Assembly: GCA_023264435.1 (NCBI GenBank)
Contig: JAHFMK010000003.1
Coordinates: forward strand, 1-9,707
From: Candidatus Kaiserbacteria bacterium
GTDB taxonomy: Bacteria; Patescibacteriota; Minisyncoccia; Phycocordibacterales; UBA918
Direction: 5' to 3'
Length of the DNA stretch: 9,707 nucleotides
The notes under the pieces are model-generated. The model saw only the letters and a program-made list of their open reading frames with translations. It was not told the DNA's origin and did not search any database. Below, in pieces: positions 1 to 5,261 of this stretch. The translations under genes and the position numbers were made by a program. Each line of letters starts with the position of its first letter. Within the stretch, counting starts at the first letter, position 1.

Positions 1-161
1 AAGAAAAACAGAAGGAGGGAAAACAACTCATGCTATGGGCAATTATAGGTTTTGTGGTTATGGTTTCACTCTGGGGTATTGTCAATATTTTTGCAAATGG
101 ACTTGGATTTCAAGGACAAAATATTCAAGCAATTCCTAATCTTCCCGTAAATAATAATTAG
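1..161 (+). CDS. Pilin-like (VirB2/TrbC-type) small membrane protein, C-terminal part
   Basis: This is the last 52 codons of an open frame that enters from the left edge and stops with TAG at 159-161. The visible part has a short charged stretch (EKQKEGKQ), one hydrophobic helix starting MLWAIIGFVVMVSLWGIV and a polar tail ending in NNN. Charge pattern and helix closely match the second half of the next gene (shared EG..ML..IIG.VVMVS), so the two are tandem paralogues and this gene probably has a first helix off the window. Such two-helix proteins resemble VirB2/TrbC pilins of type IV secretion systems; the family call is inference. A GGAGG at 14-18 lies 11 nt before an in-frame ATG at 30, but starting there would remove the first helix, so I treat it as coincidental. 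Confidence 0.6.
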   Translation, partial: EKQKEGKQLMLWAIIGFVVMVSLWGIVNIFANGLGFQGQNIQAIPNLPVNNN

Positions 162-163
162 GT

Positions 164-457
164 ATGCAATCGCATGAGGTGGCGGCAAGTAGTATTGTAA
201 ATCGGATAGAGCAGGCTATACTTTTCCCACTCATAACACTCATGGCGTCTGTTGCGTTGCTCATATTCTTATATGGTATATATGAATATGTTCTTCATGC
301 GGATGATGAGCATGCACGTTCTGAAGGGCGTACACATATGCTGTATGGCATTATTGGTTTGGTTGTTATGGTTTCAGCATATGCAATTCTTAAGATTGCC
401 ACAGGGACATTTGGAATTGATGCAAATATTGTCACTTCTCCAGTTATTTCTGTTTAA
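164..457 (+). CDS. Pilin-like (VirB2/TrbC-type) small membrane protein
   Basis: A complete 97-residue protein with two predicted membrane helices (about residues 19-43 and 60-80) separated by a charged loop (HADDEHARSEGRTH), then a short extracytoplasmic-type tail. This is the usual layout of VirB2/TrbC-like pilin subunits and of the many small two-helix proteins found in clusters in Patescibacteria. Its second helix (MLYGIIGLVVMVS) matches that of the upstream gene. The ATG lies two bases after the upstream stop and has no convincing Shine-Dalgarno, so translation is probably coupled. No peptidase site or catalytic residue is visible. It could equally be an uncharacterised membrane protein unrelated to secretion; no secretion ATPase or channel gene is in the window. 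Confidence 0.65.
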   Translation: MQSHEVAASSIVNRIEQAILFPLITLMASVALLIFLYGIYEYVLHADDEHARSEGRTHMLYGIIGLVVMVSAYAILKIATGTFGIDANIVTSPVISV

Positions 458-486
458 GTAAAGTCGATACTCATGGATAGAATAAA

Positions 487-513
487 AAAGCGCGGACATT
501 GCATCCGCGCTTT
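487..513 (-). terminator. Intrinsic terminator of the SPFH operon
   Basis: A perfect 10-bp stem (arms 487-496 and 504-513, core GCGCGGA/TCCGCGC) with a 7-nt loop sits between convergent genes. Read on the minus strand the stem runs into an uninterrupted T tract (CTTTTTTATT), which makes a good rho-independent terminator for the operon ending at 527. On the plus strand the T tract is weaker (TTTGTGGTTT), but it may also stop the pilin-like genes. Confidence 0.8.
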
Positions 514-526
514 GTGGTTTAGCTTC

Positions 527-1390
527 TTACATACATTTTCCAGGTTTTTTGAATTGATAGTGAATTTCAATTTCATCACCATCAAAGTCTTCCTTCACTT
601 TCCATCGAAAGCGTTCAGGAAAATGCTTTTGGGTTTTTTCACTTCCATAAGTAACCCATTCTCCTCTGATTTTTTCCTCGAAAAAAAGAACATTTAAAAA
701 TGGAGGCAGTCCATCTGCGATCCATGTTCGTATACATAAGTCTCCTTCTTGCGAAACCTCCTTCCATTCAGTTTTTGTTGCAACAAAGGATTTTGTTGCA
801 ACTGGGGACTCACGAGACGAATAAGTCCGTCCTGCTTCTTTTTGAGTTGGTTGTGCATTGAAGATGGTCTCCGCGTTGTCTTTTTGGAATGTCCCTATCA
901 CATCATTGACTTTTCTGCCGAAGACGAAAAATAAAATGATATAGACAAACAATCCCACAACGAGAAGTCGAGTAATCCACTTCGCTTCCACTCCACCACT
1001 TTTGTAGCTTTCTGTACCCACAATGGCAAGGAGAATGAGTCCTGCAATGATGATCGTGGATGGTACTCCCTGTGTGACAGTGGCATACCATGTCGTCACA
1101 TCCATGTACTTCATACCCACGATGAGTCCTGCAATGAGTGCGAGTGCAATCGCTACTCGCACTGTAGAACCCACAGATGACATTATCCACACTTTCAACC
1201 ACTGTGCACGCGTTGGAGTTTTTGTGGATGCTGAGACACTAGCACCGTGAGGTGCTCGTGTCTCAGTTGTGTGTGGAGGTTTCGGAGCTTGTCTTGTCGA
1301 GACCTCCCATTTGACCAGCATAAGATATGCGAAGACAAAGAGAATTATCACAACCAGTAGCCCAAGAAGTATTATCTGCGTTATTCCCAT
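527..1390 (-). CDS. Four-helix membrane protein, partner of SPFH protein, function unknown
   Basis: A 287-residue protein I do not recognise. Helix 1 is at about residues 4-26. A Pro/Thr/Ser-rich linker (about 34-60) follows, then helices at about 76-94, 110-126 and 140-158, and a soluble C-terminal part of about 125 residues rich in Trp and charged residues, ending KKPGKCM. No catalytic motif is evident. The ATG at 1390 lies 5 nt past the stop of the SPFH gene and has a purine-rich AAAGAGGAG about 8 nt upstream, so the two are one operon. SPFH proteins often have a small membrane partner (NfeD-type proteins, for example), but I see no clear NfeD OB-fold signature, so the partnership is inferred from position only. 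The linker is encoded by a strong inverted repeat (1231-1266). Confidence 0.75.
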   Translation of the reverse strand: MGITQIILLGLLVVIILFVFAYLMLVKWEVSTRQAPKPPHTTETRAPHGASVSASTKTPTRAQWLKVWIMSSVGSTVRVAIALALIAGLIVGMKYMDVTTWYATVTQGVPSTIIIAGLILLAIVGTESYKSGGVEAKWITRLLVVGLFVYIILFFVFGRKVNDVIGTFQKDNAETIFNAQPTQKEAGRTYSSRESPVATKSFVATKTEWKEVSQEGDLCIRTWIADGLPPFLNVLFFEEKIRGEWVTYGSEKTQKHFPERFRWKVKEDFDGDEIEIHYQFKKPGKCM

Positions 1391-1395
1391 ACCAT

Positions 1396-2931
1396 TTACT
1401 CCTCTTTCGTTGTTTTTGTTATTTTTTTGTTCAGTGCTTTAAGTTCTTTCAGTGTTGCTACTTGGATTGGATCAACAGTATTGTTATTTCCTCCAAGAAT
1501 GATGATTGCTCGGTCACCAGCAGCTTCCGCTGTATTGACACGAGTTCTCGATTCAAGCACTGCAAGTCCTGTTTCGCCAGCATCATCTACTGCTTTGTTT
1601 ATTTCTCTTAACTCTGCAGCTTGACCAACAGCTCGTGCTGCCATAGCATCGCTCTCAATGCGTGCGTAGGCAAGTGAACCGAGTTTTCGTTGTGCATCGG
1701 ATGTTGGTTCAATGGGTGAAATATCAGTAATCAAGACTTGACTAATGATAAGTCCAAACGAAGTGACTTCAGTAACTCTCCTACCATCCTTTAATTTTTT
1801 TTTCGGTGATTCTTGCGTATCTTCATCAGGGAGTGTCCCAATTTCTTTTATCTCATGCGAGAGTGTTCGTGCAGCCTCTTCACCTTTTGCAGAAAGTACC
1901 TCCTCTAGAGGTCGTGCTCGAGTGTAAATATTGACTGTATCAGCAGTTGCTGATTCAAGTCGCGATGCCCAATTATCGGTTCCGTATGCAGCCTCGTACG
2001 GGTTATATACCCTGAGGATGATGTCGATATACATGCGTACCGGTATTTTATCGCTCGTATCAGCTTCAGGGATAATAAGTGGGAATTGAAAATCAGCAAC
2101 CCTGAAGTGATCACTGTAATCCTCCTTCGTAATATGCACCTCTCGACCTTGATTGTTTCGGTTTCGCTTGTTTCGTTCAATCCGATATGTCATGACTGAA
2201 CGGAACGGGTATACACCGGTAAAGACATATCCGGTAATATCATAGACCCATCGTTTCCAAAGCCACCATGGCATACGGACAGGCAAGTATCCCACAAAAA
2301 GTATCCACATGTTTACTTTCCCTAAGTCAGTGCGTTTGAACAATGGCTTCGGAATAGGATGTGCGTCTTGATTTTTACCCTTGGTTTTGACAACTTCCCA
2401 ATATTTTCCGTGGCTAATATCTAATTCATTATTTAGGATGTCGTCATTTTCAAGAATAAACCCTTTGAAGGTATGGTCGTTGAATTTCATAATGCACCGA
2501 ACAAAACGCCCACTCATTTGGACTATTTTCACCTGACCAGGTGCGAGCTGTGTAAAGAAACCAAACTCTGAAGGTGGGTAATCTTTTGTCATTGCATCTT
2601 CGGATGGACGATATCGATTGGGTTTATTTGCCAAACGAGCAATTCCACCAGGAAGTATCGACAGAAGAAAAAGAAAAAGAAATCCACCAACATATATTCC
2701 AATAGTGAAATATAACAACGTCCATACTGAGAATTCAGTAGAATTAACCGTATGTGTTGACGGAGTGTGTTGGTTACTATCATGTTTCTCGTGTGAGAAG
2801 AATTCCGATATTGTTTGTATTACGGAAATCTTTTCTTGAGGATTTATTCCAGTCGTTTCATTGTGTGTGAAGACATTAATTGCAAAAAATGCAACCGTTC
2901 CAAGTACAATCCAAAACAGTATGTGCTTCAT
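1396..2931 (-). CDS. SPFH/Band 7 domain membrane protein (stomatin/flotillin-like)
   Basis: A 511-residue protein with an N-terminal helix (about 4-21), a polar segment, a second helix (about 69-92), then a large domain. The C-terminal half has the look of a Band 7/flotillin protein: the strand-rich VTEVTSFGLIISQVLITDI, followed by an Ala/Glu-rich helix (AYARIESDAMAARAVGQAAE) typical of the coiled region after SPFH domains. SPFH proteins oligomerise on membranes and organise proteases, transporters or lipid domains. I chose the ATG at 2931 over an upstream in-frame TTG at 2949 because GAGAGG lies 8 nt before the ATG. Bases 1807-1820 encode a Lys-rich insert (SPKKKLKDG), probably a loop between SPFH strands. 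It is first in a two-gene operon with a near-consensus promoter. The family call is strong; the specific role is unknown. Confidence 0.85.
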   Translation of the reverse strand: MKHILFWIVLGTVAFFAINVFTHNETTGINPQEKISVIQTISEFFSHEKHDSNQHTPSTHTVNSTEFSVWTLLYFTIGIYVGGFLFLFLLSILPGGIARLANKPNRYRPSEDAMTKDYPPSEFGFFTQLAPGQVKIVQMSGRFVRCIMKFNDHTFKGFILENDDILNNELDISHGKYWEVVKTKGKNQDAHPIPKPLFKRTDLGKVNMWILFVGYLPVRMPWWLWKRWVYDITGYVFTGVYPFRSVMTYRIERNKRNRNNQGREVHITKEDYSDHFRVADFQFPLIIPEADTSDKIPVRMYIDIILRVYNPYEAAYGTDNWASRLESATADTVNIYTRARPLEEVLSAKGEEAARTLSHEIKEIGTLPDEDTQESPKKKLKDGRRVTEVTSFGLIISQVLITDISPIEPTSDAQRKLGSLAYARIESDAMAARAVGQAAELREINKAVDDAGETGLAVLESRTRVNTAEAAGDRAIIILGGNNNTVDPIQVATLKELKALNKKITKTTKEE

Positions 2932-3003
2932 TGTTCGTACCTCTCTCAATTGTCAAAGAGCAAAATGCAAAATAGATAAATTTCTATTAAGCGCCATGAT
3001 TGG

Positions 3004-3031
3004 ATTATACTACTTTTTTATAAAAAGTCAA
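3004..3031 (-). promoter_or_regulatory. Sigma70-type promoter of the SPFH operon
   Basis: On the minus strand a -35 TTGACT (3026-3031) and a perfect -10 TATAAT (3004-3009) are separated by 16 nt of A/T-rich DNA. Transcription would start near 2997, giving a leader of about 66 nt before the ATG at 2931. This is the best-matching promoter in the window. Confidence 0.75.
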
Positions 3032-3096
3032 AGATTTGGTTGCGTTTATCGAGACATATAACACGCCATATTATTTCAAAAAATAAGATTATGCGG

Positions 3097-3102
3097 TATG
3101 AT
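3097..3102 (+). promoter_or_regulatory. -10 box placing the trhO transcript start on its ATG
   Basis: TATGAT is followed by exactly six bases and then the ATG at 3109, so the expected transcription start coincides with the start codon (leaderless mRNA). The -35 is weak (TTCAAA at 3075-3080, 16-nt spacing). There is no Shine-Dalgarno before this ATG, which fits leaderless translation. If the start is instead 3091, this box lies inside the gene and is chance. Confidence 0.4.
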
Positions 3103-3108
3103 GCTGGC

Positions 3109-4143
3109 ATGAGTATTAAACGACCAACACTCGCTCGGACAGAGCAGAAAAAGCATGTTCTAGAGGATAATACGCCACGTCGGACATTTTCATTTTATCG
3201 CTATGTACGTATCGAAAACCCAAAGGCATTGCGAGATGAGCTCTATACACGACTCTCAGAATTTGGATGTTTGGGACGTATTTATGTGGCGTCAGAGGGT
3301 ATTAATGCACAGATGAATATCCCTTCTATACGGTGGAATGATTTTGATGCGTATATACAGGGAAAAGCAGAGTTTGCAGGAATTCCATATAAAATTGCGG
3401 TGGAGGAGGCAGATACGATCTCCTTTTATAAACTCACTATCAAAGTAAAGGAAAAAATTGTAGCGGATGGACTTGATGACAGTGCATTTGACGTGACGAA
3501 AACAGGAGAGTATCTCACTGCAAAAGAGATGAATGAATATATTGAAGACTCTGACGCGATTGTAGTGGATATGCGTAATGGGTATGAAAGTGAAGTGGGA
3601 CATTTTGAAAATGCAATTACTCCTGATGTTGATACTTTTCGTGAGGAGTTGAACATAGTCCCAGAGCTTCTAAAAGTCCATAAGAATAAAAAAATTGCAC
3701 TATACTGTACAGGTGGTATTCGATGTGAGAAGGCAAGTGCATGGTTACGACATAATGGGTTTACGGATGTGAAGCATTTGAAGGGAGGTATTATTGACTA
3801 TAAACGACAGATTGACGAGGAAGGATTGCCAAACAGATTTAAGGGAAAAAATTTTGTATTTGATGAACGGATGGGGGAGCGGATTAGTGACGATGTAATT
3901 GCATACTGTCATCTGTGTGGGAAAAATAAGTCTGATACTCATCGACATTGCAAAAATCAGGCATGCCATGTGCTATTTATTGGATGTACATCATGTGTTG
4001 AGAAAAAAAAGGGATATTGTTCATATAAGTGTATGACGTTTGATAAGCTTCCAGAAATAGTAAAGAAACGATTGATTAAAAATAATCATAAGAAGAAGTT
4101 GGAGCAGTTTAAAAAGCATCGAATGAAAAGTGTAAAGCGGTAG
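3109..4143 (+). CDS. trhO: tRNA uridine(34) hydroxylase TrhO (rhodanese-like, YceA/UPF0176 family)
   Basis: TrhO uses prephenate-dependent chemistry to make 5-hydroxyuridine at the wobble base U34 of some tRNAs, the first step toward cmo5U/mo5U. The 344-residue length fits the family (about 350 in E. coli). In order: an N-terminal acylphosphatase-like domain beginning TFSFYRYV (about 26-110) with the conserved GRIYVASEGINAQ; a rhodanese domain (about 140-235) with VDMRNGYESEVGHFENA and the catalytic loop YCTGGIRCEKASAW (Cys200 in the active-site position); the family signature GKNFVFDERMGERISD (about 246-261); and a Cys-rich tail (Cys267, 270, 281, 286, 293, 296, 304, 308), probably metal-binding, ending in Lys/Arg. 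ATG 3109 is preferred; in-frame ATG 3091 and TTG 3040 are possible but add non-conserved residues. tRNA genes, including a U34-type tRNA-Leu(UAG), lie just downstream. Confidence 0.93.
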   Translation: MSIKRPTLARTEQKKHVLEDNTPRRTFSFYRYVRIENPKALRDELYTRLSEFGCLGRIYVASEGINAQMNIPSIRWNDFDAYIQGKAEFAGIPYKIAVEEADTISFYKLTIKVKEKIVADGLDDSAFDVTKTGEYLTAKEMNEYIEDSDAIVVDMRNGYESEVGHFENAITPDVDTFREELNIVPELLKVHKNKKIALYCTGGIRCEKASAWLRHNGFTDVKHLKGGIIDYKRQIDEEGLPNRFKGKNFVFDERMGERISDDVIAYCHLCGKNKSDTHRHCKNQACHVLFIGCTSCVEKKKGYCSYKCMTFDKLPEIVKKRLIKNNHKKKLEQFKKHRMKSVKR

Positions 4144-4154
4144 GGTAGAGGAGT

Positions 4155-4187
4155 AAAAACAGCTGGCACGAAGTGCCAGCTGTTTTT
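4155..4187 (+). terminator. Intrinsic terminator of trhO
   Basis: A perfect 15-bp stem (arms 4155-4169 and 4173-4187) with a GAA triloop, starting with five A and ending with five T, begins 12 nt after the trhO stop. The A/T ends make it usable from both strands, so it could also back up termination of the convergent tRNA transcripts. Confidence 0.88.
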
Positions 4188-4222
4188 GTCTGCTATGCAG
4201 GTTCTATTCTCTTGGCTCATGT

Positions 4223-4248
4223 AAAAAGCCCAGCACAACACTGGACTT
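4223..4248 (-). terminator. Intrinsic terminator downstream of tRNA-Cys (repeat copy 1)
   Basis: On the minus strand the RNA forms AAAAAGUCCAG / CUGGGCUUUUU around a UGUUGUG loop. The one non-Watson-Crick position is a U-G wobble on this strand but an A-C clash on the other, so it is built to work on the minus strand. It starts about 9 nt after tRNA-Cys. The same 26 bases recur at 4559-4584. Confidence 0.8.
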
Positions 4249-4256
4249 TTTCCATG

Positions 4257-4328
4257 AGGCCAGAGTGGGAATCGAACCCACGCGTGTCGGTTTTGCAGAC
4301 CGAAGCGTTACCACTTCGCCATCTGGCC
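4257..4328 (-). tRNA. tRNA-Cys(GCA)
   Basis: The minus strand folds as a 72-nt cloverleaf: acceptor GGCCAGA/TCTGGCC with discriminator U73 (typical of Cys), D-stem GCG/CGC, anticodon arm TCGGT-CTGCAAA-ACCGA with anticodon GCA, five-base variable loop, and T-arm GTGGG-TTCGATT-CCCAC. CCA is not encoded and must be added by nucleotidyltransferase. It lies 75 nt after tRNA-Leu(UAG) with no terminator between, so co-transcription is likely; a possible own promoter (TTGTTT, 16 nt, TAAACT on the minus strand) lies just upstream. Confidence 0.95.
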
Positions 4329-4403
4329 TTATGAACGTTTGCAGTTTAGCATTTTTCGGTCAGAAAACAAAGTTGAAAACCCACATTCGTAGGCTTCTAT
4401 CTG

Positions 4404-4484
4404 TGCGTGAGAGAGGACTCGAACCTCCACGGATTGCTCCACTAGTTCCTAAGACTAGCGCGGCTACCATTACGCCACTCACGC
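4404..4484 (-). tRNA. tRNA-Leu(UAG)
   Basis: An 81-nt class II tRNA on the minus strand: acceptor GCGTGAG/CTCACGC, discriminator A73, anticodon arm CTAGT-CTTAGGA-ACTAG with anticodon UAG, a long variable arm (GGA-GCAA-TCC) as required for Leu, and a T-arm with TTCGAGT loop (outermost T-stem pair is G-U). CCA is not encoded. It reads CUA and other CUN codons. Its wobble U34 makes it a plausible substrate of U34-modifying enzymes such as the nearby TrhO; that link is inference. Confidence 0.94.
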
Positions 4485-4493
4485 AGTCGTATG

Positions 4494-4502
4494 ACTATAT
4501 CA
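4494..4502 (-). promoter_or_regulatory. Extended -10 promoter for tRNA-Leu(UAG)/tRNA-Cys
   Basis: On the minus strand TGATATAGT is an extended -10 (TG, one base, TATAGT), ending 9 nt before the tRNA 5' end, so transcription would start two or three bases upstream of the mature tRNA. The -35 region is poor (TTATTA, 16-nt spacing). Confidence 0.4.
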
Positions 4503-4558
4503 TATTTTCAAAAATTAATAACTCCTATTCAGTTAGTATAATTCCCTCAGACACACAG

Positions 4559-4584
4559 AAAAAGCCCAGCACAACACTGGACTT
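4559..4584 (-). terminator. Intrinsic terminator downstream of tRNA-Leu(UAA) (repeat copy 2)
   Basis: Base-for-base copy of the tRNA-Cys terminator at 4223-4248 over 26 nt, including the unpaired loop. On the minus strand it forms AGUCCAG / CUGGGCU followed by TTTTCTG, 10 nt after the tRNA 3' end. Confidence 0.8.
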
Positions 4585-4594
4585 ATTCTCTGAG

Positions 4595-4680
4595 TGCCCA
4601 GGGCGGGAATCGAACCCGCACGCCGTTTAAATGACAAGGGATTTTAAGTCCCTCGCGTCTACCAATTCCGCCACCCGGAC
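4595..4680 (-). tRNA. tRNA-Leu(UAA)
   Basis: An 86-nt class II tRNA on the minus strand: acceptor GTCCGGG/CCTGGGC (two G-U pairs), discriminator A73, D-stem GCG/CGC with GG in the loop, anticodon arm AGGGA-CTTAAAA-TCCCT with anticodon UAA, a 17-nt variable region with a short G-U-containing stem, and T-arm GCGGG-TTCGATT-CCCGC. CCA is not encoded. It has its own terminator, so it is a separate unit from the other two minus-strand tRNAs. Confidence 0.95.
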
Positions 4681-4688
4681 ATCGCGAT

Positions 4689-4697
4689 ATGATAACA
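4689..4697 (-). promoter_or_regulatory. Extended -10 promoter for tRNA-Leu(UAA)
   Basis: On the minus strand TGTTATCAT is an extended -10 (TG, one base, TATCAT) ending 8 nt before the tRNA 5' end, placing the start of transcription about two bases upstream of the mature tRNA. No good -35 is seen, as expected for extended -10 promoters. Confidence 0.4.
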
Positions 4698-4861
4698 TAT
4701 TCTTGTGTATTAAAATATATTTATATAGGTCTTGTTTTAGAATGATATTTTTAGTACACTCATGACTGTTCAATCCAATCGTATATAGTTCAGAGATCTT
4801 GCGTAGACAGTGTCCAACACTCCCTACCCTCATTAATGAGATGGTACACAAAATTATATAT

Positions 4862-4934
4862 CCACCCATAGCTCAGTTGGTAGAGCAGCTCCCTCTTAAG
4901 GAGACGGTCCCAGGTTCGAGCCCTGGTGGGTGGA
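4862..4934 (+). tRNA. tRNA-Lys(CUU)
   Basis: A 73-nt cloverleaf on the plus strand: acceptor CCACCCA/TGGGTGG, discriminator A73, D-stem GCTC/GAGC, anticodon loop CTCTTAA with anticodon CUU, and T-arm CCAGG-TTCGAGC-CCTGG. CCA is not encoded. Oddities: the first anticodon-stem pair is a G27/A43 mismatch, and the 3' 18 bases (4917-4934) are also the start of a 119-bp repeat that recurs at 5073. No convincing promoter was found in the A/T-rich 180 bp upstream, and no clear terminator follows; the structured repeat begins at once. Confidence 0.94.
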
Positions 4935-5035
4935 CAAATTTGAACGAAGTGAAAATATGGACAGCCACAGTGCTGTTTGGGAAACAGCACGTCAGGGCTC
5001 GAAGACCGTATGCGATATCTTTGTGAGTGAGCGAA
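4917..5035 (+). repeat. 119-bp direct repeat, copy 1 (includes tRNA-Lys 3' end)
   Basis: This stretch is identical, base for base, to 5073-5191 (offset 156 bp). It starts in the T-loop of tRNA-Lys, so its first 18 bases are functional tRNA; the other 101 are non-coding. It contains a perfect 9-bp hairpin (arms 4970-4978 and 4982-4990, GGG loop) and the 5' arms of a larger fold completed by 5036-5081. Short open frames here have no homology I recognise and I do not call them genes. Confidence 0.92.
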
Positions 5036-5081
5036 ACAAAGTATCCATACGGTGTACTGGTCATGTAATGACCGAGCCCTG
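4970..5081 (+). other. Branched hairpin region (possible structured RNA or recombination site)
   Basis: Four nested or adjacent inverted repeats lie back to back: arms 4970-4978/4982-4990 (9 bp, 3-nt loop); an outer stem CAGGGCTCG (4993-5001) with CGAGCCCTG (5073-5081); inside it an 18-bp stem with two one-base bulges (5005-5024 with 5036-5053, 11-nt loop); and GGTCAT-GTA-ATGACC (5059-5073). Outer stem plus two inner hairpins gives a three-way junction. The outer-stem arm CAGGGCTCG is also complementary to the tRNA-Lys T-arm at 4917-4925. Whether it acts as RNA, as DNA, or not at all cannot be told from sequence. Confidence 0.5.
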
Positions 5082-5191
5082 GTGGGTGGACAAATTTGAA
5101 CGAAGTGAAAATATGGACAGCCACAGTGCTGTTTGGGAAACAGCACGTCAGGGCTCGAAGACCGTATGCGATATCTTTGTGAGTGAGCGAA
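5073..5191 (+). repeat. 119-bp direct repeat, copy 2
   Basis: Perfect copy of 4917-5035. Here the 18-bp tRNA 3' fragment (CGAGCCCTGGTGGGTGGA) has no tRNA body before it. Identity stops abruptly at 5192. The bases after it differ from those after copy 1, yet 5194-5208 again pairs with the repeat's internal arm (5160-5175), forming about 13 bp with one G/A mismatch and a small internal loop. The rest of the gap up to 5261 holds a (GT)n run at about 5228-5240 and nothing else I can support; no strong terminator for rbfA is visible. Confidence 0.9.
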
Positions 5192-5261
5192 GTGATATAG
5201 TATGGGTCGCAACTAGTGACGACAGAAGTGTGTGTGTGTGACTGTGTCTTTGCATTGGTTT

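Noticed and set aside
778..816. Short direct repeat TTTTGTTGCAAC in the membrane-partner gene
   Set aside because: Two 12-bp copies encoding VATK twice; too short and local to mean more than slippage or a repeated peptide.
2932..2949. Upstream TTG start for the SPFH gene
   Set aside because: It would add six residues and overlap the Shine-Dalgarno-like GAGAGG that is well placed for the ATG at 2931.
4265..4630. 121-codon open frame on the plus strand over the tRNA cluster
   Set aside because: It is the antisense of tRNA-Cys, tRNA-Leu(UAG) and part of tRNA-Leu(UAA); peptides of the GxEPTRV/ERGLEPPR type are typical false translations of tRNA genes.
4917..5191. CRISPR array
   Set aside because: Only two repeats, each 119 bp with a 37-bp spacer, beginning within a tRNA gene and with no cas genes; the unit is far too long.
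5228..5240. (GT)n run as a regulatory microsatellite
   Set aside because: Only about six units, not next to a start codon or promoter I can support.
4790..5241. Overlapping small open frames on both strands across the tRNA-Lys repeat, two of which contain internally repeated peptides
   Set aside because: The repetition comes from the 119-bp DNA repeat and the tRNA itself; no start signals, no recognisable domain, and frames on both strands overlap a functional tRNA.
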